A DNA stretch of 64,000 bases, taken from contig NZ_CP013386.1 of NCBI RefSeq assembly GCF_001523745.2, positions 2,418,001 to 2,482,000 of the forward strand. Direction: 5' to 3'. The position numbers were made by a program, and so were the translations under genes. The notes below the pieces were generated by a model, which was not told where the DNA came from, did no database searches, and was given only the letters and a program-made list of their open reading frames with translations. Of the stretch, positions 44,680 to 52,483 are shown piece after piece. The number at the start of each line of letters is the position of its first letter. Positions within the stretch are counted from its first letter, which is position 1. This DNA is from Burkholderia mayonis. GTDB lineage: Bacteria; Pseudomonadota; Gammaproteobacteria; Burkholderiales; Burkholderiaceae.

Positions 44680-45498
44680 TCAGCGCAGCAGCGGTTCGTT
44701 CAGGAAGTGACGCGCATAGCGGGCATTGATGTCCGACAGGCGGAACAGCGTCAGGAAGTCCGCGCAATTGAAGTCCGGATCCCATGCGGGTGCGCCGCAG
44801 ATCTTCGCGCCGAGCCGCAGATAACCCTTGATGAGCGGCGGCGGCGCGACCTTCACGCCGGTCTGCAGTTCGTCGACGGGCAGCGGCGTGTGCGGGAACG
44901 CGCGATACTCAGGCGCCGTCAGCGCGTCGCCAAGCGACTGATAGAGATTCGCCGCATAGTGGCCGCCGTCGGCCATCGACACGCTCGCACAACCGAGCAT
45001 CGTCTCGTAGCCGTTTTGCTGCATGTAGGTGCCCAGGCCGCCCCAGAGCGCCATGATGACGGCGCCGCTGCGATAGTCGCGATGCACACACGAGCGGCCG
45101 ACTTCGACCATCTTCGAGCGCAGGTGCGTGAGACGCGACAGATCGAACTCGCCCTCCGCGTACAGGCGGCCGACACGCGCGGCCTGATGCGGCGGCAGCA
45201 CGCGATAGGTGCCGACGACTTTCAGCGTGTCGAGATCACGCACGAGCAGGTGGTCGCAGTACGAGTCGAACGAATCGACGTCGAGGCCCGCCGGGCCACT
45301 CACGTGCGCGCCCATTTCCTCGGCGAACACGCTGTGGCGCAGACGCTGCGCTTCGCGCAACTCGTCTTCGGTACGCGCCCAGGCGGCGCGCAGGCGGAAC
45401 TCAGCAGTAACCGTTTCGGACGCGCGCGGCAGACGGCGGCGCGGCAGGTCAAGAGGTAGCGAGGCAAATGGGAGCGTGGGCGTCGGCAGTTCTCGCAT
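44680..45498 (-). CDS. olsB: GNAT-type acyl-ACP N-acyltransferase (ornithine lipid synthesis)
   Basis: 272 residues from ATG 45498 with AGGAAA upstream. The pattern EAQRLRHSVFAEEMGAH, DSYCDHLLVRD, VGTYRVLPP, EVGRSCVHRDYRSG and MQQNGYETMLGCASVSM belongs to the OlsB/hemolysin-like acyltransferase family. OlsB transfers a 3-hydroxyacyl chain from acyl-ACP to the alpha-amino group of ornithine, the first step of ornithine lipid synthesis at the inner membrane. Ornithine lipids replace phospholipids under phosphate limitation in many bacteria. No olsA is adjacent. Confidence 0.78.
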   Translation of the reverse strand: MRELPTPTLPFASLPLDLPRRRLPRASETVTAEFRLRAAWARTEDELREAQRLRHSVFAEEMGAHVSGPAGLDVDSFDSYCDHLLVRDLDTLKVVGTYRVLPPHQAARVGRLYAEGEFDLSRLTHLRSKMVEVGRSCVHRDYRSGAVIMALWGGLGTYMQQNGYETMLGCASVSMADGGHYAANLYQSLGDALTAPEYRAFPHTPLPVDELQTGVKVAPPPLIKGYLRLGAKICGAPAWDPDFNCADFLTLFRLSDINARYARHFLNEPLLR

Positions 45499-45648
45499 TA
45501 GGCTTTCCTGGTCGTAAGGAAGGAGACGACATGCCCGCCAATGTAGTAACCGGCCGTGACGCTTGCGTGGCAAAACGGTGTCCATTCGGTGACGTGTCGC
45601 CGATTTGACTTTAGCAGAAAGGATGAAATAGCGTTTGATTGCGGCCAA

Positions 45649-46107
45649 TCAGACTAGATCGGGCGAGATGGCCGCGCGCAGCACAGTCTGCCCATTGCCC
45701 TCGCGCGCGCGACTCGAAAGCCACAGCAGACCGCCTTTCTTGAGGCTCCAGCTCTCGTCCGAGCCGGCGAGCAGATACGCGGCGACGCAGCCGAGCGTCG
45801 GCTGATGTCCGACGACGACGACCGTCGATGCAATTCCATCCGGCCAGCCGGCCGCGGCCAGCACGTCGCCGACGTCGCAGCCGGGCGCGAGTTCGTCCGC
45901 GGTTCGATAGTGGTCGGTCAGCGCCTCGGCCGTCTGCACTGTGCGTGCGGCCGGGCTCGCGAGCACTGTCGCGTGGCGCTCGATGCGCGCGCGCAGCCAT
46001 TTCGCGACGGCCTGCGCTTCCTTGCGGCCGCGCGCGGTCAACTGGCGCGCGAGATCGGTGCTCGCGTAGTCTTCGGCTTCGGCATGCCGCCAGAGAATCA
46101 GGTTCAT
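45649..46107 (-). CDS. sixA: Phosphohistidine phosphatase SixA
   Basis: 152 residues from ATG 46107. The phosphoglycerate-mutase-type RHG motif appears as LILWRHAEAED, with SPAARTVQTAEAL and VVGHQPTLG supplying the second catalytic His. Length and layout fit SixA, which removes phosphate from His-phosphorylated signalling proteins such as ArcB or PtsN-pathway components. Stand-alone minus-strand gene upstream of tRNA-Pro. Confidence 0.88.
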   Translation of the reverse strand: MNLILWRHAEAEDYASTDLARQLTARGRKEAQAVAKWLRARIERHATVLASPAARTVQTAEALTDHYRTADELAPGCDVGDVLAAAGWPDGIASTVVVVGHQPTLGCVAAYLLAGSDESWSLKKGGLLWLSSRAREGNGQTVLRAAISPDLV

Positions 46108-46234
46108 CACAAGGACGTCTCCAGAATGGGTTGAAGCCGCATGCCGCAGCGTCGCGGCACGGCGAGCGCTTTGCCGCGGCGCCCCGCCATTCTTGCGCAG
46201 TCTGCATGCATGCGTCCGCCATTGCACGCGGAGA

Positions 46235-46264
46235 TTGACCCGGCTTGGATAGGGGCGATACAAT
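46235..46264 (+). promoter_or_regulatory. Promoter of tRNA-Pro
   Basis: TTGACC at 46235-46240 and TACAAT at 46259-46264 are spaced 18 bp and end 11 bp before the tRNA, a good sigma-70 match. Confidence 0.75.
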
Positions 46265-46275
46265 CCACGATTCTT

Positions 46276-46352
46276 CGGAGCGTAGCGCAGCCTGGTAGCG
46301 CATCTGATTTGGGATCAGAGGGTCGTAGGTTCGAATCCTATCGCTCCGACCA
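46276..46352 (+). tRNA. tRNA-Pro (anticodon TGG)
   Basis: A 77-nt cloverleaf with encoded CCA. The acceptor stem CGGAGCG/CGCTCCG, anticodon stem TCTGA/TCAGA with loop TTTGGGA, and T stem GTAGG/CCTAT (one G-U) all pair. Confidence 0.96.
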
Positions 46353-46362
46353 AAGGAATCAA

Positions 46363-46393
46363 GGGGTTACGGCTAATCGCCGTAGCCCCTTTT
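46363..46393 (+). terminator. Rho-independent terminator of tRNA-Pro
   Basis: GGGGTTACGGC pairs with GCCGTAGCCCC (one G-U) around TAATC, then TTTT. It starts 11 bp after the tRNA. Confidence 0.88.
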
Positions 46394-46473
46394 CCATTTC
46401 CGGATTCTTGACCCCAACATTGCCCCCAACGGACCGGAATCTTGGCCAGTTGCAATCAATTGCAAGGATCACA

Positions 46474-47109
46474 TCACCGTGGCATTAAGGTCGGCTTGGT
46501 ACGCTGCCGGGCTGGATGCCCGCTATCGCCAGCAGTTCCGCCGGGAACGATTATGACTTCGTTTGCCACCACGTAGTCCCCCTCATAGTCCAGCTCCGCC
46601 GTAATCCATAGTCTGCTGCCCAACGGGACGACAACTCCCGTCGCATCGTCGAACTCAACCTTGGGCAGAAATGTGTACCCATCGGGAGGCATCATGTTTA
46701 TCGTCCGAGAGAACAGCCCGGACACCGGGGAATCCTGTGGATCGACGACAGTCCCCACGGGCTTCCCTTCAGGAATCTGCTGTATCGCCACCTTATAGGC
46801 GTCCCTCTTGGGATCTAGGCTCACCTCGTTGTCGAGAGGATTCTTCGAACAGACGTGAATCACGAGCAACCCAAGATTGTCGTGGTAAGGAAAAACTTGC
46901 GCTGATACCGACAGGTTGATCGCCCAGTCTGTCGCACCAGCGATGGCAAACTTATAGAAGGCCCATCCACCGCCAGCGAATACGGCGATGATTGCCGCCC
47001 ACTTTGAAAGCGGGTCCGCAATACGCGCCAGGCATCGAATGAGCGACCTCAACGCCCTCGGAATCGCGATACGAAGGACTTCCAGACGCCTGCGACCGGG
47101 CTGCTCCAT
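46474..47109 (-). CDS. Single-pass membrane protein, unknown
   Basis: 211 residues from ATG 47109. A membrane helix near residues 35-53 (WAAIIAVFAGGGWAFYKFAI) is followed by a beta-rich soluble domain of about 150 residues. GC content is lower than in flanking core genes. Together with the DUF1493 gene it fills the gap after tRNA-Pro and may be part of a small acquired segment. No family recognised. Confidence 0.55.
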   Translation of the reverse strand: MEQPGRRRLEVLRIAIPRALRSLIRCLARIADPLSKWAAIIAVFAGGGWAFYKFAIAGATDWAINLSVSAQVFPYHDNLGLLVIHVCSKNPLDNEVSLDPKRDAYKVAIQQIPEGKPVGTVVDPQDSPVSGLFSRTINMMPPDGYTFLPKVEFDDATGVVVPLGSRLWITAELDYEGDYVVANEVIIVPGGTAGDSGHPARQRTKPTLMPR

Positions 47110-47214
47110 CGATGCCCCCGTTTGCGATCCGCAAAGAGTTTGGGCACTTCTCAACCACGCTTACTCGCTGCCGTTTCAATCTCAGCCGTATCCCACCGCC
47201 CCTGCCGCATTGCC

Positions 47215-47532
47215 TCAGCGAGCATCCTGGAGCAGCCCAAGCGTCAACGGGACAAGCTCAGGGTCTCGGTACTTCTTGGAAAATAGCCCAAGGACCGACT
47301 TGATCACGTCGAGACTCTCGGGGCCGAAGTACCGGTTGTATGGAAAGCCTTGAGCTGCAACGCCGAATGTCTCAGCCCATTTATCAATGAACTCAACGGC
47401 ATCAAGACCAGTCAGGCGAAGGTCCTCTTCAAGTCGGCTGTCCGGCGTCAATTTCAGCGAACCTCCGAAGATCGGCCGCCCAAGATCTTCACGAGCGAAG
47501 GCTTCGAGTTGATCCCAGATTGCATCTGCCAT
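47215..47532 (-). CDS. DUF1493 (acyl-carrier-protein-like) protein
   Basis: 105 residues. LTPDSRLEEDLRLTGLDAVEFIDKWAETF resembles the DUF1493 family, which has an ACP-like helical fold; the usual phosphopantetheine Ser position after the acidic run is not clearly conserved (GLDAVEF), as in most of this family. Small and probably cytoplasmic. It lies beside a membrane protein of unknown role in a lower-GC patch. Confidence 0.7.
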   Translation of the reverse strand: MADAIWDQLEAFAREDLGRPIFGGSLKLTPDSRLEEDLRLTGLDAVEFIDKWAETFGVAAQGFPYNRYFGPESLDVIKSVLGLFSKKYRDPELVPLTLGLLQDAR

Positions 47533-47652
47533 TACTGCACCCGATCTTCTGGTTTCACGATCCGGTTATGGTCCGCGTCCGCGCAAGACGAAGCGCGACG
47601 CCGCAATTCGTTTAATCGAAAACGAAACGACACGCCAGGCCCACGCCGTCGA

Positions 47653-48222
47653 TCATTCGATCACGCTATTCCGATCGCCCTTCAACAAAAGCTGCGGCAC
47701 CTGACTAAACCGATACTTCCCGCTCGCGGCATCGAGATCGAACACCCAGACGAGATCGAAGCGATCGTCCGGCCATTTCTGCGGCACCGTGTCCTTGCCA
47801 AGCGGAATCGCATCGGCGATCGTCGGAATATCCTCGTGCTGCCACGCGATCAGCACGCTCCCCTTGCTCGCGACGGCCGCCTCCGCCAGCGCCTTTTCCT
47901 GTCCTTTCGTGTAAGTGTCGCAGATCGCGAGCCCGAGCTTGTGCGCGAGCGGCGTGATCGTGTCGATCGGCCGCTCGCTCTTCGCATGCTTCGCGACCGC
48001 CGCCGCGAACAGGCAATCGGGCGTCGCGAGCCCGGCGCTCTGCAGCGAACCGCGGCTCGGCGCGAACAACACCGCGAGCGCACCCGCGCGTTGCCAGCCG
48101 AACACGGTGAGCGCTTCGACGTCCTGCTCGCCTTTCGCGTTCACGCCGTACGGCGCATCGTCGCCGGTCGATTTCTCCGCGTGCCGGACAATCATGATCT
48201 TGTGGGCAGTCGGGCTGGCCAT
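47653..48222 (-). CDS. Histidine phosphatase superfamily protein
   Basis: 189 residues from ATG 48222 with GGGAGG upstream. KIMIVRHAEKST is the RHG-type catalytic motif, and LIAWQHEDIP carries the second His. No signal peptide. The family removes phosphate from metabolites or proteins; the substrate is unknown. Next to a PAP2-type gene in the same orientation, 126 bp apart. Confidence 0.82.
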   Translation of the reverse strand: MASPTAHKIMIVRHAEKSTGDDAPYGVNAKGEQDVEALTVFGWQRAGALAVLFAPSRGSLQSAGLATPDCLFAAAVAKHAKSERPIDTITPLAHKLGLAICDTYTKGQEKALAEAAVASKGSVLIAWQHEDIPTIADAIPLGKDTVPQKWPDDRFDLVWVFDLDAASGKYRFSQVPQLLLKGDRNSVIE

Positions 48223-48348
48223 ATGCACATCCTCCCTATCGTTCTTCGTCGACGGCGAGCGAACGCCACTCGATGCGAGCATCCGCTGTCATCCGTGATA
48301 GCAAGCGAATCCGGCAAAAGCAATGGTGTCGCGCGGCCCGCGTGCAGA

Positions 48349-49419
48349 TCAGGCGTCGCCGTTCGATCTGGATGCGTGCGCGTCGCGTCGTGCGAATGCC
48401 ATGTCGCTGCCGGCCGGCGGCTCGGCGACCGCAAGCCGCCCGCGCACAACAGACGCCGCGCGGTCGACGCCGAGGTTCTCGCCGCTCGCATATCGGTGCG
48501 CGACGATCGCGGCGAATGCGACGAGCAGTCCCGACAGCACGTCGATCAGATAATGCCCGCCCTGCGTCGGCGTCGACGCGATCATCCAGCCGTTGAACAG
48601 CAGCGCGAGCGGCGCGACGACGCTCACGCGCCGCAGTGCATACGCGAACAGCACGCCGAGCACCGTGTGGAACGACGGCAGCGACACTGTGCCCTGCAGC
48701 GCCGCGGGGTCGAAGGCGTGCAGCGTCCCGTCCCGCAGCCGCACGAAATCGCTCACGCTCGACAATGCGGCCAGATCGGACACCCGGAAATGCAGGAACG
48801 CGCTCGCCGCCGGAAACGGCGCGGAAATCAGGAGCACCAGCACGCTCGTCATCATGAAGAGCACGACGAACTCCGACAGTGCTTCGTCGCGCCCCGTCAG
48901 GCCCAGCCAAATCGGGATCCCGATCAATTGCCACTTCGCGCTGTCGTACGCGAACGCGAACGCGCGCTCCAGCGCCGGATGCGAGAGGACCCGGTCGTAG
49001 ACGGCCGGCCAGTCGAAGCCGAAACGTGCGTCGAGGCGAATCAGCACGTCGTCGACGAGCGGCGGCCTCAATGTCACGCAGAGATAGGACAGGATGCCCG
49101 CCGCCGCGACGAACGCGGCCAGGAGCGCCAGCCACGCAAGCGTGCGGCTGGCCTCGCGATAGCGGAAGCGTGTCGCGGCCTTCGCGTAGCGCGGCACGCG
49201 CGCGACGCCGTTCAACACGATCGAGAACGCCGCGCACACGGCGATCGCCCGCGCGGCGGCAGCGACACCCGACCATTGCAGCGCGTAGCCGCCCGCGCGC
49301 AGCCACGCAACATCGACGAGCGTCACCGCGGCGCACCACGCCCAGCCGAGGCGGTAGCGGCGCCGCGCGTGCGTGCCGCGGCACGGGGCGTCGGATGGAA
49401 CGGCGTCGGCACGATGCAT
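48349..49419 (-). CDS. PAP2 superfamily membrane phosphatase/phosphotransferase
   Basis: 356 residues from ATG 49419, with about six or seven membrane segments. The catalytic C-terminal half has SLPSFHTVLG (first His) and ASTPTQGGHYLIDVLSG (second His and Asp), the PAP2/Aur1-like pattern. Such enzymes dephosphorylate lipid phosphates or transfer phospho-head groups. The last 60 residues are a soluble tail. Substrate unknown. Confidence 0.82.
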   Translation of the reverse strand: MHRADAVPSDAPCRGTHARRRYRLGWAWCAAVTLVDVAWLRAGGYALQWSGVAAAARAIAVCAAFSIVLNGVARVPRYAKAATRFRYREASRTLAWLALLAAFVAAAGILSYLCVTLRPPLVDDVLIRLDARFGFDWPAVYDRVLSHPALERAFAFAYDSAKWQLIGIPIWLGLTGRDEALSEFVVLFMMTSVLVLLISAPFPAASAFLHFRVSDLAALSSVSDFVRLRDGTLHAFDPAALQGTVSLPSFHTVLGVLFAYALRRVSVVAPLALLFNGWMIASTPTQGGHYLIDVLSGLLVAFAAIVAHRYASGENLGVDRAASVVRGRLAVAEPPAGSDMAFARRDAHASRSNGDA

Positions 49420-50004
49420 CACATGTTCACTCTTGTCGTACGAATGGTCGCACACGGCGCGCTTTCCGGCGCGGTTCGATGGATGCGGTCGCGTGCGGCG
49501 TGCCCAAGACGGCGGGACCGATCGCTCGGGTGTTGTGCATCGCCCATCATAGATCGCATGCCACGCTAGAGTCGATCGCTGAGAACGCGCATGTCCCCAA
49601 GCGCACATCGCTCATGTGCACGTCGCAAACACGTATGTCGCCTACGCGCACGTCGCCTACGCGCACGTCGCCTACGCGCACGTCGCCCACTCGCGCATCG
49701 CGTCCCCCTCGCTGCAAATCCGCACGCCTCCAACCAAGCTGCTCGCAGACGCGCCCGTCTCAACCACCCCCAAGCCAATCCGCCTGCGCGTGCCGAACGT
49801 TTTCGCTATCATCAGGCGAACTGCGCCGACGAGTCCGCACCGGCAACCCGCGCCGATCCGTCAGGCTCGAGAGAAGAAAGCCGATCGAAAGGACCGCGAC
49901 CTCGATGCCGCACACGACGCCGCACACCTTTCCCGCCCGATTCCGATCAATCGGCCCACCTTGGGCCGCCGACAACCTGCCGCCCGTCCGGCATTCACCA
50001 TCGC
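49420..50004. other. Intergenic region with a degenerate 15-bp repeat array
   Basis: About 585 bp. Besides the tandem array near 49590-49700 it shows no convincing gene. Open frames through it owe their length to the repeat and GC bias. It should hold promoters for the divergent flanking genes. Confidence 0.55.
49637..49681. repeat. Tandem repeat, three exact 15-bp units
   Basis: GTCGCCTACGCGCAC occurs three times in a row (49637, 49652, 49667), with degraded copies on both sides over about 110 bp. A likely length-variable locus. Confidence 0.9.
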
Positions 50005-50448
50005 ATGAACGATTCACTCCGCCTCATCATCCGACTCCTGATCCCGATCGCGACGCTCGCAAGCGCATCGCCCGCGCTCGCCGATGCACAAGTGCTCGAC
50101 GCCGCGCTCGACTGCTCGTCGACAGGCCACGCGTTCGTCGCGCCGCTCGTCGCGAGCGGCGCGATCCGCTCGCAGCCGATGCACGTCGAAGCGAACTCGA
50201 TGAACGCGTTCCGCACGAACCGCTCGCTGACCGCGTACGGCTTTCCGGTCTACGTCGTACTCGGCTATCAGGCGAACGATCCGATCTTCACGCACGGCGA
50301 CGGCGAGCCGATCGGCGACTGGGCGTACGGCGTCGTCGTGCGGGGATCGAAGAGCGCAGTGGAAGCGAAGGTGCGCGAGGCGGGCAGCCAGGCGGTCGTC
50401 AAGAATGCGTTTCCGTTTCTGACGGCGATCGTCTGCACATCGCCGTAA
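50005..50448 (+). CDS. Small secreted/periplasmic protein, unknown
   Basis: 147 residues. The signal peptide ends at SPALA-DAQ (about residue 27). The mature part holds two Cys (CSSTGHAF and TAIVCTSP at the ends), which could form a disulfide closing a compact fold. No family recognised. Confidence 0.7.
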   Translation: MNDSLRLIIRLLIPIATLASASPALADAQVLDAALDCSSTGHAFVAPLVASGAIRSQPMHVEANSMNAFRTNRSLTAYGFPVYVVLGYQANDPIFTHGDGEPIGDWAYGVVVRGSKSAVEAKVREAGSQAVVKNAFPFLTAIVCTSP

Positions 50449-50695
50449 GCATCTCGAAATGTGCGGCCGCTTGCGCCGCGTGGCCAGCACCGCGTCGACG
50501 GCCCGCCCCATCCCGCCCAGGCTTGCGCACGATGCGCACGGCGGCATGCGCGAGCCGAAGCTCGACACGCGCATATGCGGCAACGGTTCGGCGCGCCGAT
50601 CGCGCGACGGCAAAGGAAAACCCGCGTACCCGCGCTCGCGGCACAAACGCGGCAACAAACGCAACCACAAAACGTGCCGCGACGCCGCAACCGAA

Positions 50696-52210
50696 TCACG
50701 CCCCCGTATAGACGACGCGATACGGAATCCCGACCTTCTCCCACTCGGCCGCCTCCTGGCTGAGGCTGTAGTCGGTGAGCGGATTCTGCTGAACCCACGC
50801 GCTCGGCAGGTGCACTTCGTAGCCGCCTTTTTTCATCTGCGCGACGTTGATCTCGGGCAGGCCGGCGTCGTTGCGGCGCCGGCACAGCAGCGCGGCGAGG
50901 CGCAGGCAGAACAAGAGCGGCCATTCGACGTCGCGCGACTGCGACAGCTTGCCGAGCTTGCCCACGTGACCGAGCACGAGCGCCGCGAGGCGCGCCTGGT
51001 CGGTGCGCGAGAAGCCCGGCATGTCGGCGTTGCTCGCAATGTACGCCGAATGCTTGTGGTAGGCGCTGTGCGAAATCGACAGCCCGATCTCGTGCAGCGC
51101 GGCCGCCCAGCCGAGGAAGGTGCGGCTTTCCTCGCGATCCTCGCCTTCTGGCTCGCCGAGCTGATCGTAGAAGCGCGCGGCGAGCGCGCCGATGCGCGCC
51201 GCCTGTGCACGATCGACGCCGTAGCGTCGCATGAAGCCATCGACCGTCACCGCGCGCATGTCCTCGTGCTGGGTCCGGCCGAGCAGGTCGTACAGCACGC
51301 CGAGGCGCAGCGCGCCGTCTGTCGTGTCGACGTAGTCGATGCCGAGCTCCTCGAACACCGCGAGCATGATCGACAGTCCGCCCGCCAGCACCGGCACGCG
51401 GTCGGATTTCAGTGCGACGAGCTTCAGGCGGTTCACGTTCTCGGCCTTGATGATCGCGCGCTTCAGGCGCTCGAGGCCGCCGCGCGAGATGCCGTGCGAC
51501 ACGCCCGCGTCATTGAATCCGTTCGCCTCGACGAGCTCCGCGAGCGCGCGCGCGGTGCCGGACGAGCCGATCGCCTGATCCCACCCCGCCTTCTTGTAGT
51601 CGCCGGAGATGATCTGGATCTCGCGCTTCGCCGCGAGCTCGGCCTGCCGCATCGTGTATTCGTCGACGTTGCCGGCGGGGAAGAACGCGCGGCTGTGGCT
51701 CACGCAGCCGATGTAGAGGCTTTCCATCACGAGCGGCGTGTAATGCTGGCCGATGATGAACTCGGTCGAGCCGCCGCCGATGTCGACGACGAGCCGCTTG
51801 CCGGCGCTCGCCGGCACCGAATGCGCGGCGCCCGCGTAAATGAGGCGCGCCTCCTCGCGGCCCGCGATCACTTCGATCGGGAAGCCGAGCGACGCCTCGG
51901 CCTCGGCGAGAAACTCGCCGGCATTCTTCGCGACCCGCAGCGTGTTGGTCGCCACCGCGCGCACGTGATCGGGATGAAAATCGCGCAGCCGCTCGCCGAA
52001 GCGCTTGAGCGCTTCCCAGCCGCGCTCCTGCGACGCGCGGTCGAGCATCTTGTCGCGAGACAGGCCGGCGGCGAGCCGTACGGGCTCGCGCAGCGCGTCG
52101 ACGGGATAGATCTGGCTGCCGGCGGGCGTCTCCTCGACGCGCCCGACGATGAGCCGGAAGCTGTTCGAGCCGAGATCGACGGCAGCCAGTAAATGCGGGG
52201 ATGTAACCAT
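50696..52210 (-). CDS. ppx: Exopolyphosphatase (Ppx/GppA family)
   Basis: 504 residues from ATG 52210 with GGAGCC upstream. The actin-like ATPase-fold motifs are AAVDLGSNSFRLIVG (phosphate 1), VVDIGGGSTEFI (phosphate 2) and the catalytic Glu in REEARLIY. The C-terminal HD-like helical domain begins after residue 320. It releases phosphate from the ends of polyphosphate and may also cleave pppGpp. Divergent from ppk, so synthesis and breakdown genes share a 273-bp control region. Confidence 0.93.
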   Translation of the reverse strand: MVTSPHLLAAVDLGSNSFRLIVGRVEETPAGSQIYPVDALREPVRLAAGLSRDKMLDRASQERGWEALKRFGERLRDFHPDHVRAVATNTLRVAKNAGEFLAEAEASLGFPIEVIAGREEARLIYAGAAHSVPASAGKRLVVDIGGGSTEFIIGQHYTPLVMESLYIGCVSHSRAFFPAGNVDEYTMRQAELAAKREIQIISGDYKKAGWDQAIGSSGTARALAELVEANGFNDAGVSHGISRGGLERLKRAIIKAENVNRLKLVALKSDRVPVLAGGLSIMLAVFEELGIDYVDTTDGALRLGVLYDLLGRTQHEDMRAVTVDGFMRRYGVDRAQAARIGALAARFYDQLGEPEGEDREESRTFLGWAAALHEIGLSISHSAYHKHSAYIASNADMPGFSRTDQARLAALVLGHVGKLGKLSQSRDVEWPLLFCLRLAALLCRRRNDAGLPEINVAQMKKGGYEVHLPSAWVQQNPLTDYSLSQEAAEWEKVGIPYRVVYTGA

Positions 52211-52402
52211 CGAGGGGGCTCCGTTCTCGCCTGGCCGCGCAGGCGAGGCCGCGCGCACCGAAAAGATCAAAGGCGCCATTTTAAGCGCTGCGCGGCTTCC
52301 GGTGTCGGCGGCGGCCGGGTGTCGCATACCTTCATTGTATCTAGAGGGCACTTTTATGAAATCCCCGATTTTCGAGCGTATGATTTGGCGACCAACATCA
52401 AA

Positions 52403-52420
52403 CCGTCATCACTACGTCAT
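52403..52420 (+). promoter_or_regulatory. Pho-box-like site upstream of ppk
   Basis: CCGTCAT-CACT-ACGTCAT: two 7-bp direct repeats with 11-bp period, as in the PhoB consensus CTGTCAT-N4-CTGTCAT. It ends 63 bp before the ppk start codon. Confidence 0.65.
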
Positions 52421-52483
52421 CGCACCGTGAGAATTTCCGAGCGACCTTTCGAGTCTGCGCCTGACTTTCCGTATTCTCTGCCG

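Noticed and set aside
47350..49569. Plus-strand open frame of 739 codons
   Set aside because: It is antisense to the histidine phosphatase and PAP2-type genes, which have clear motifs. The product is Arg-rich with no family character, a typical high-GC shadow.
49591..49700. Possible CRISPR-like array
   Set aside because: Units are contiguous 15-bp tandem copies without spacers, so this is a simple tandem repeat.
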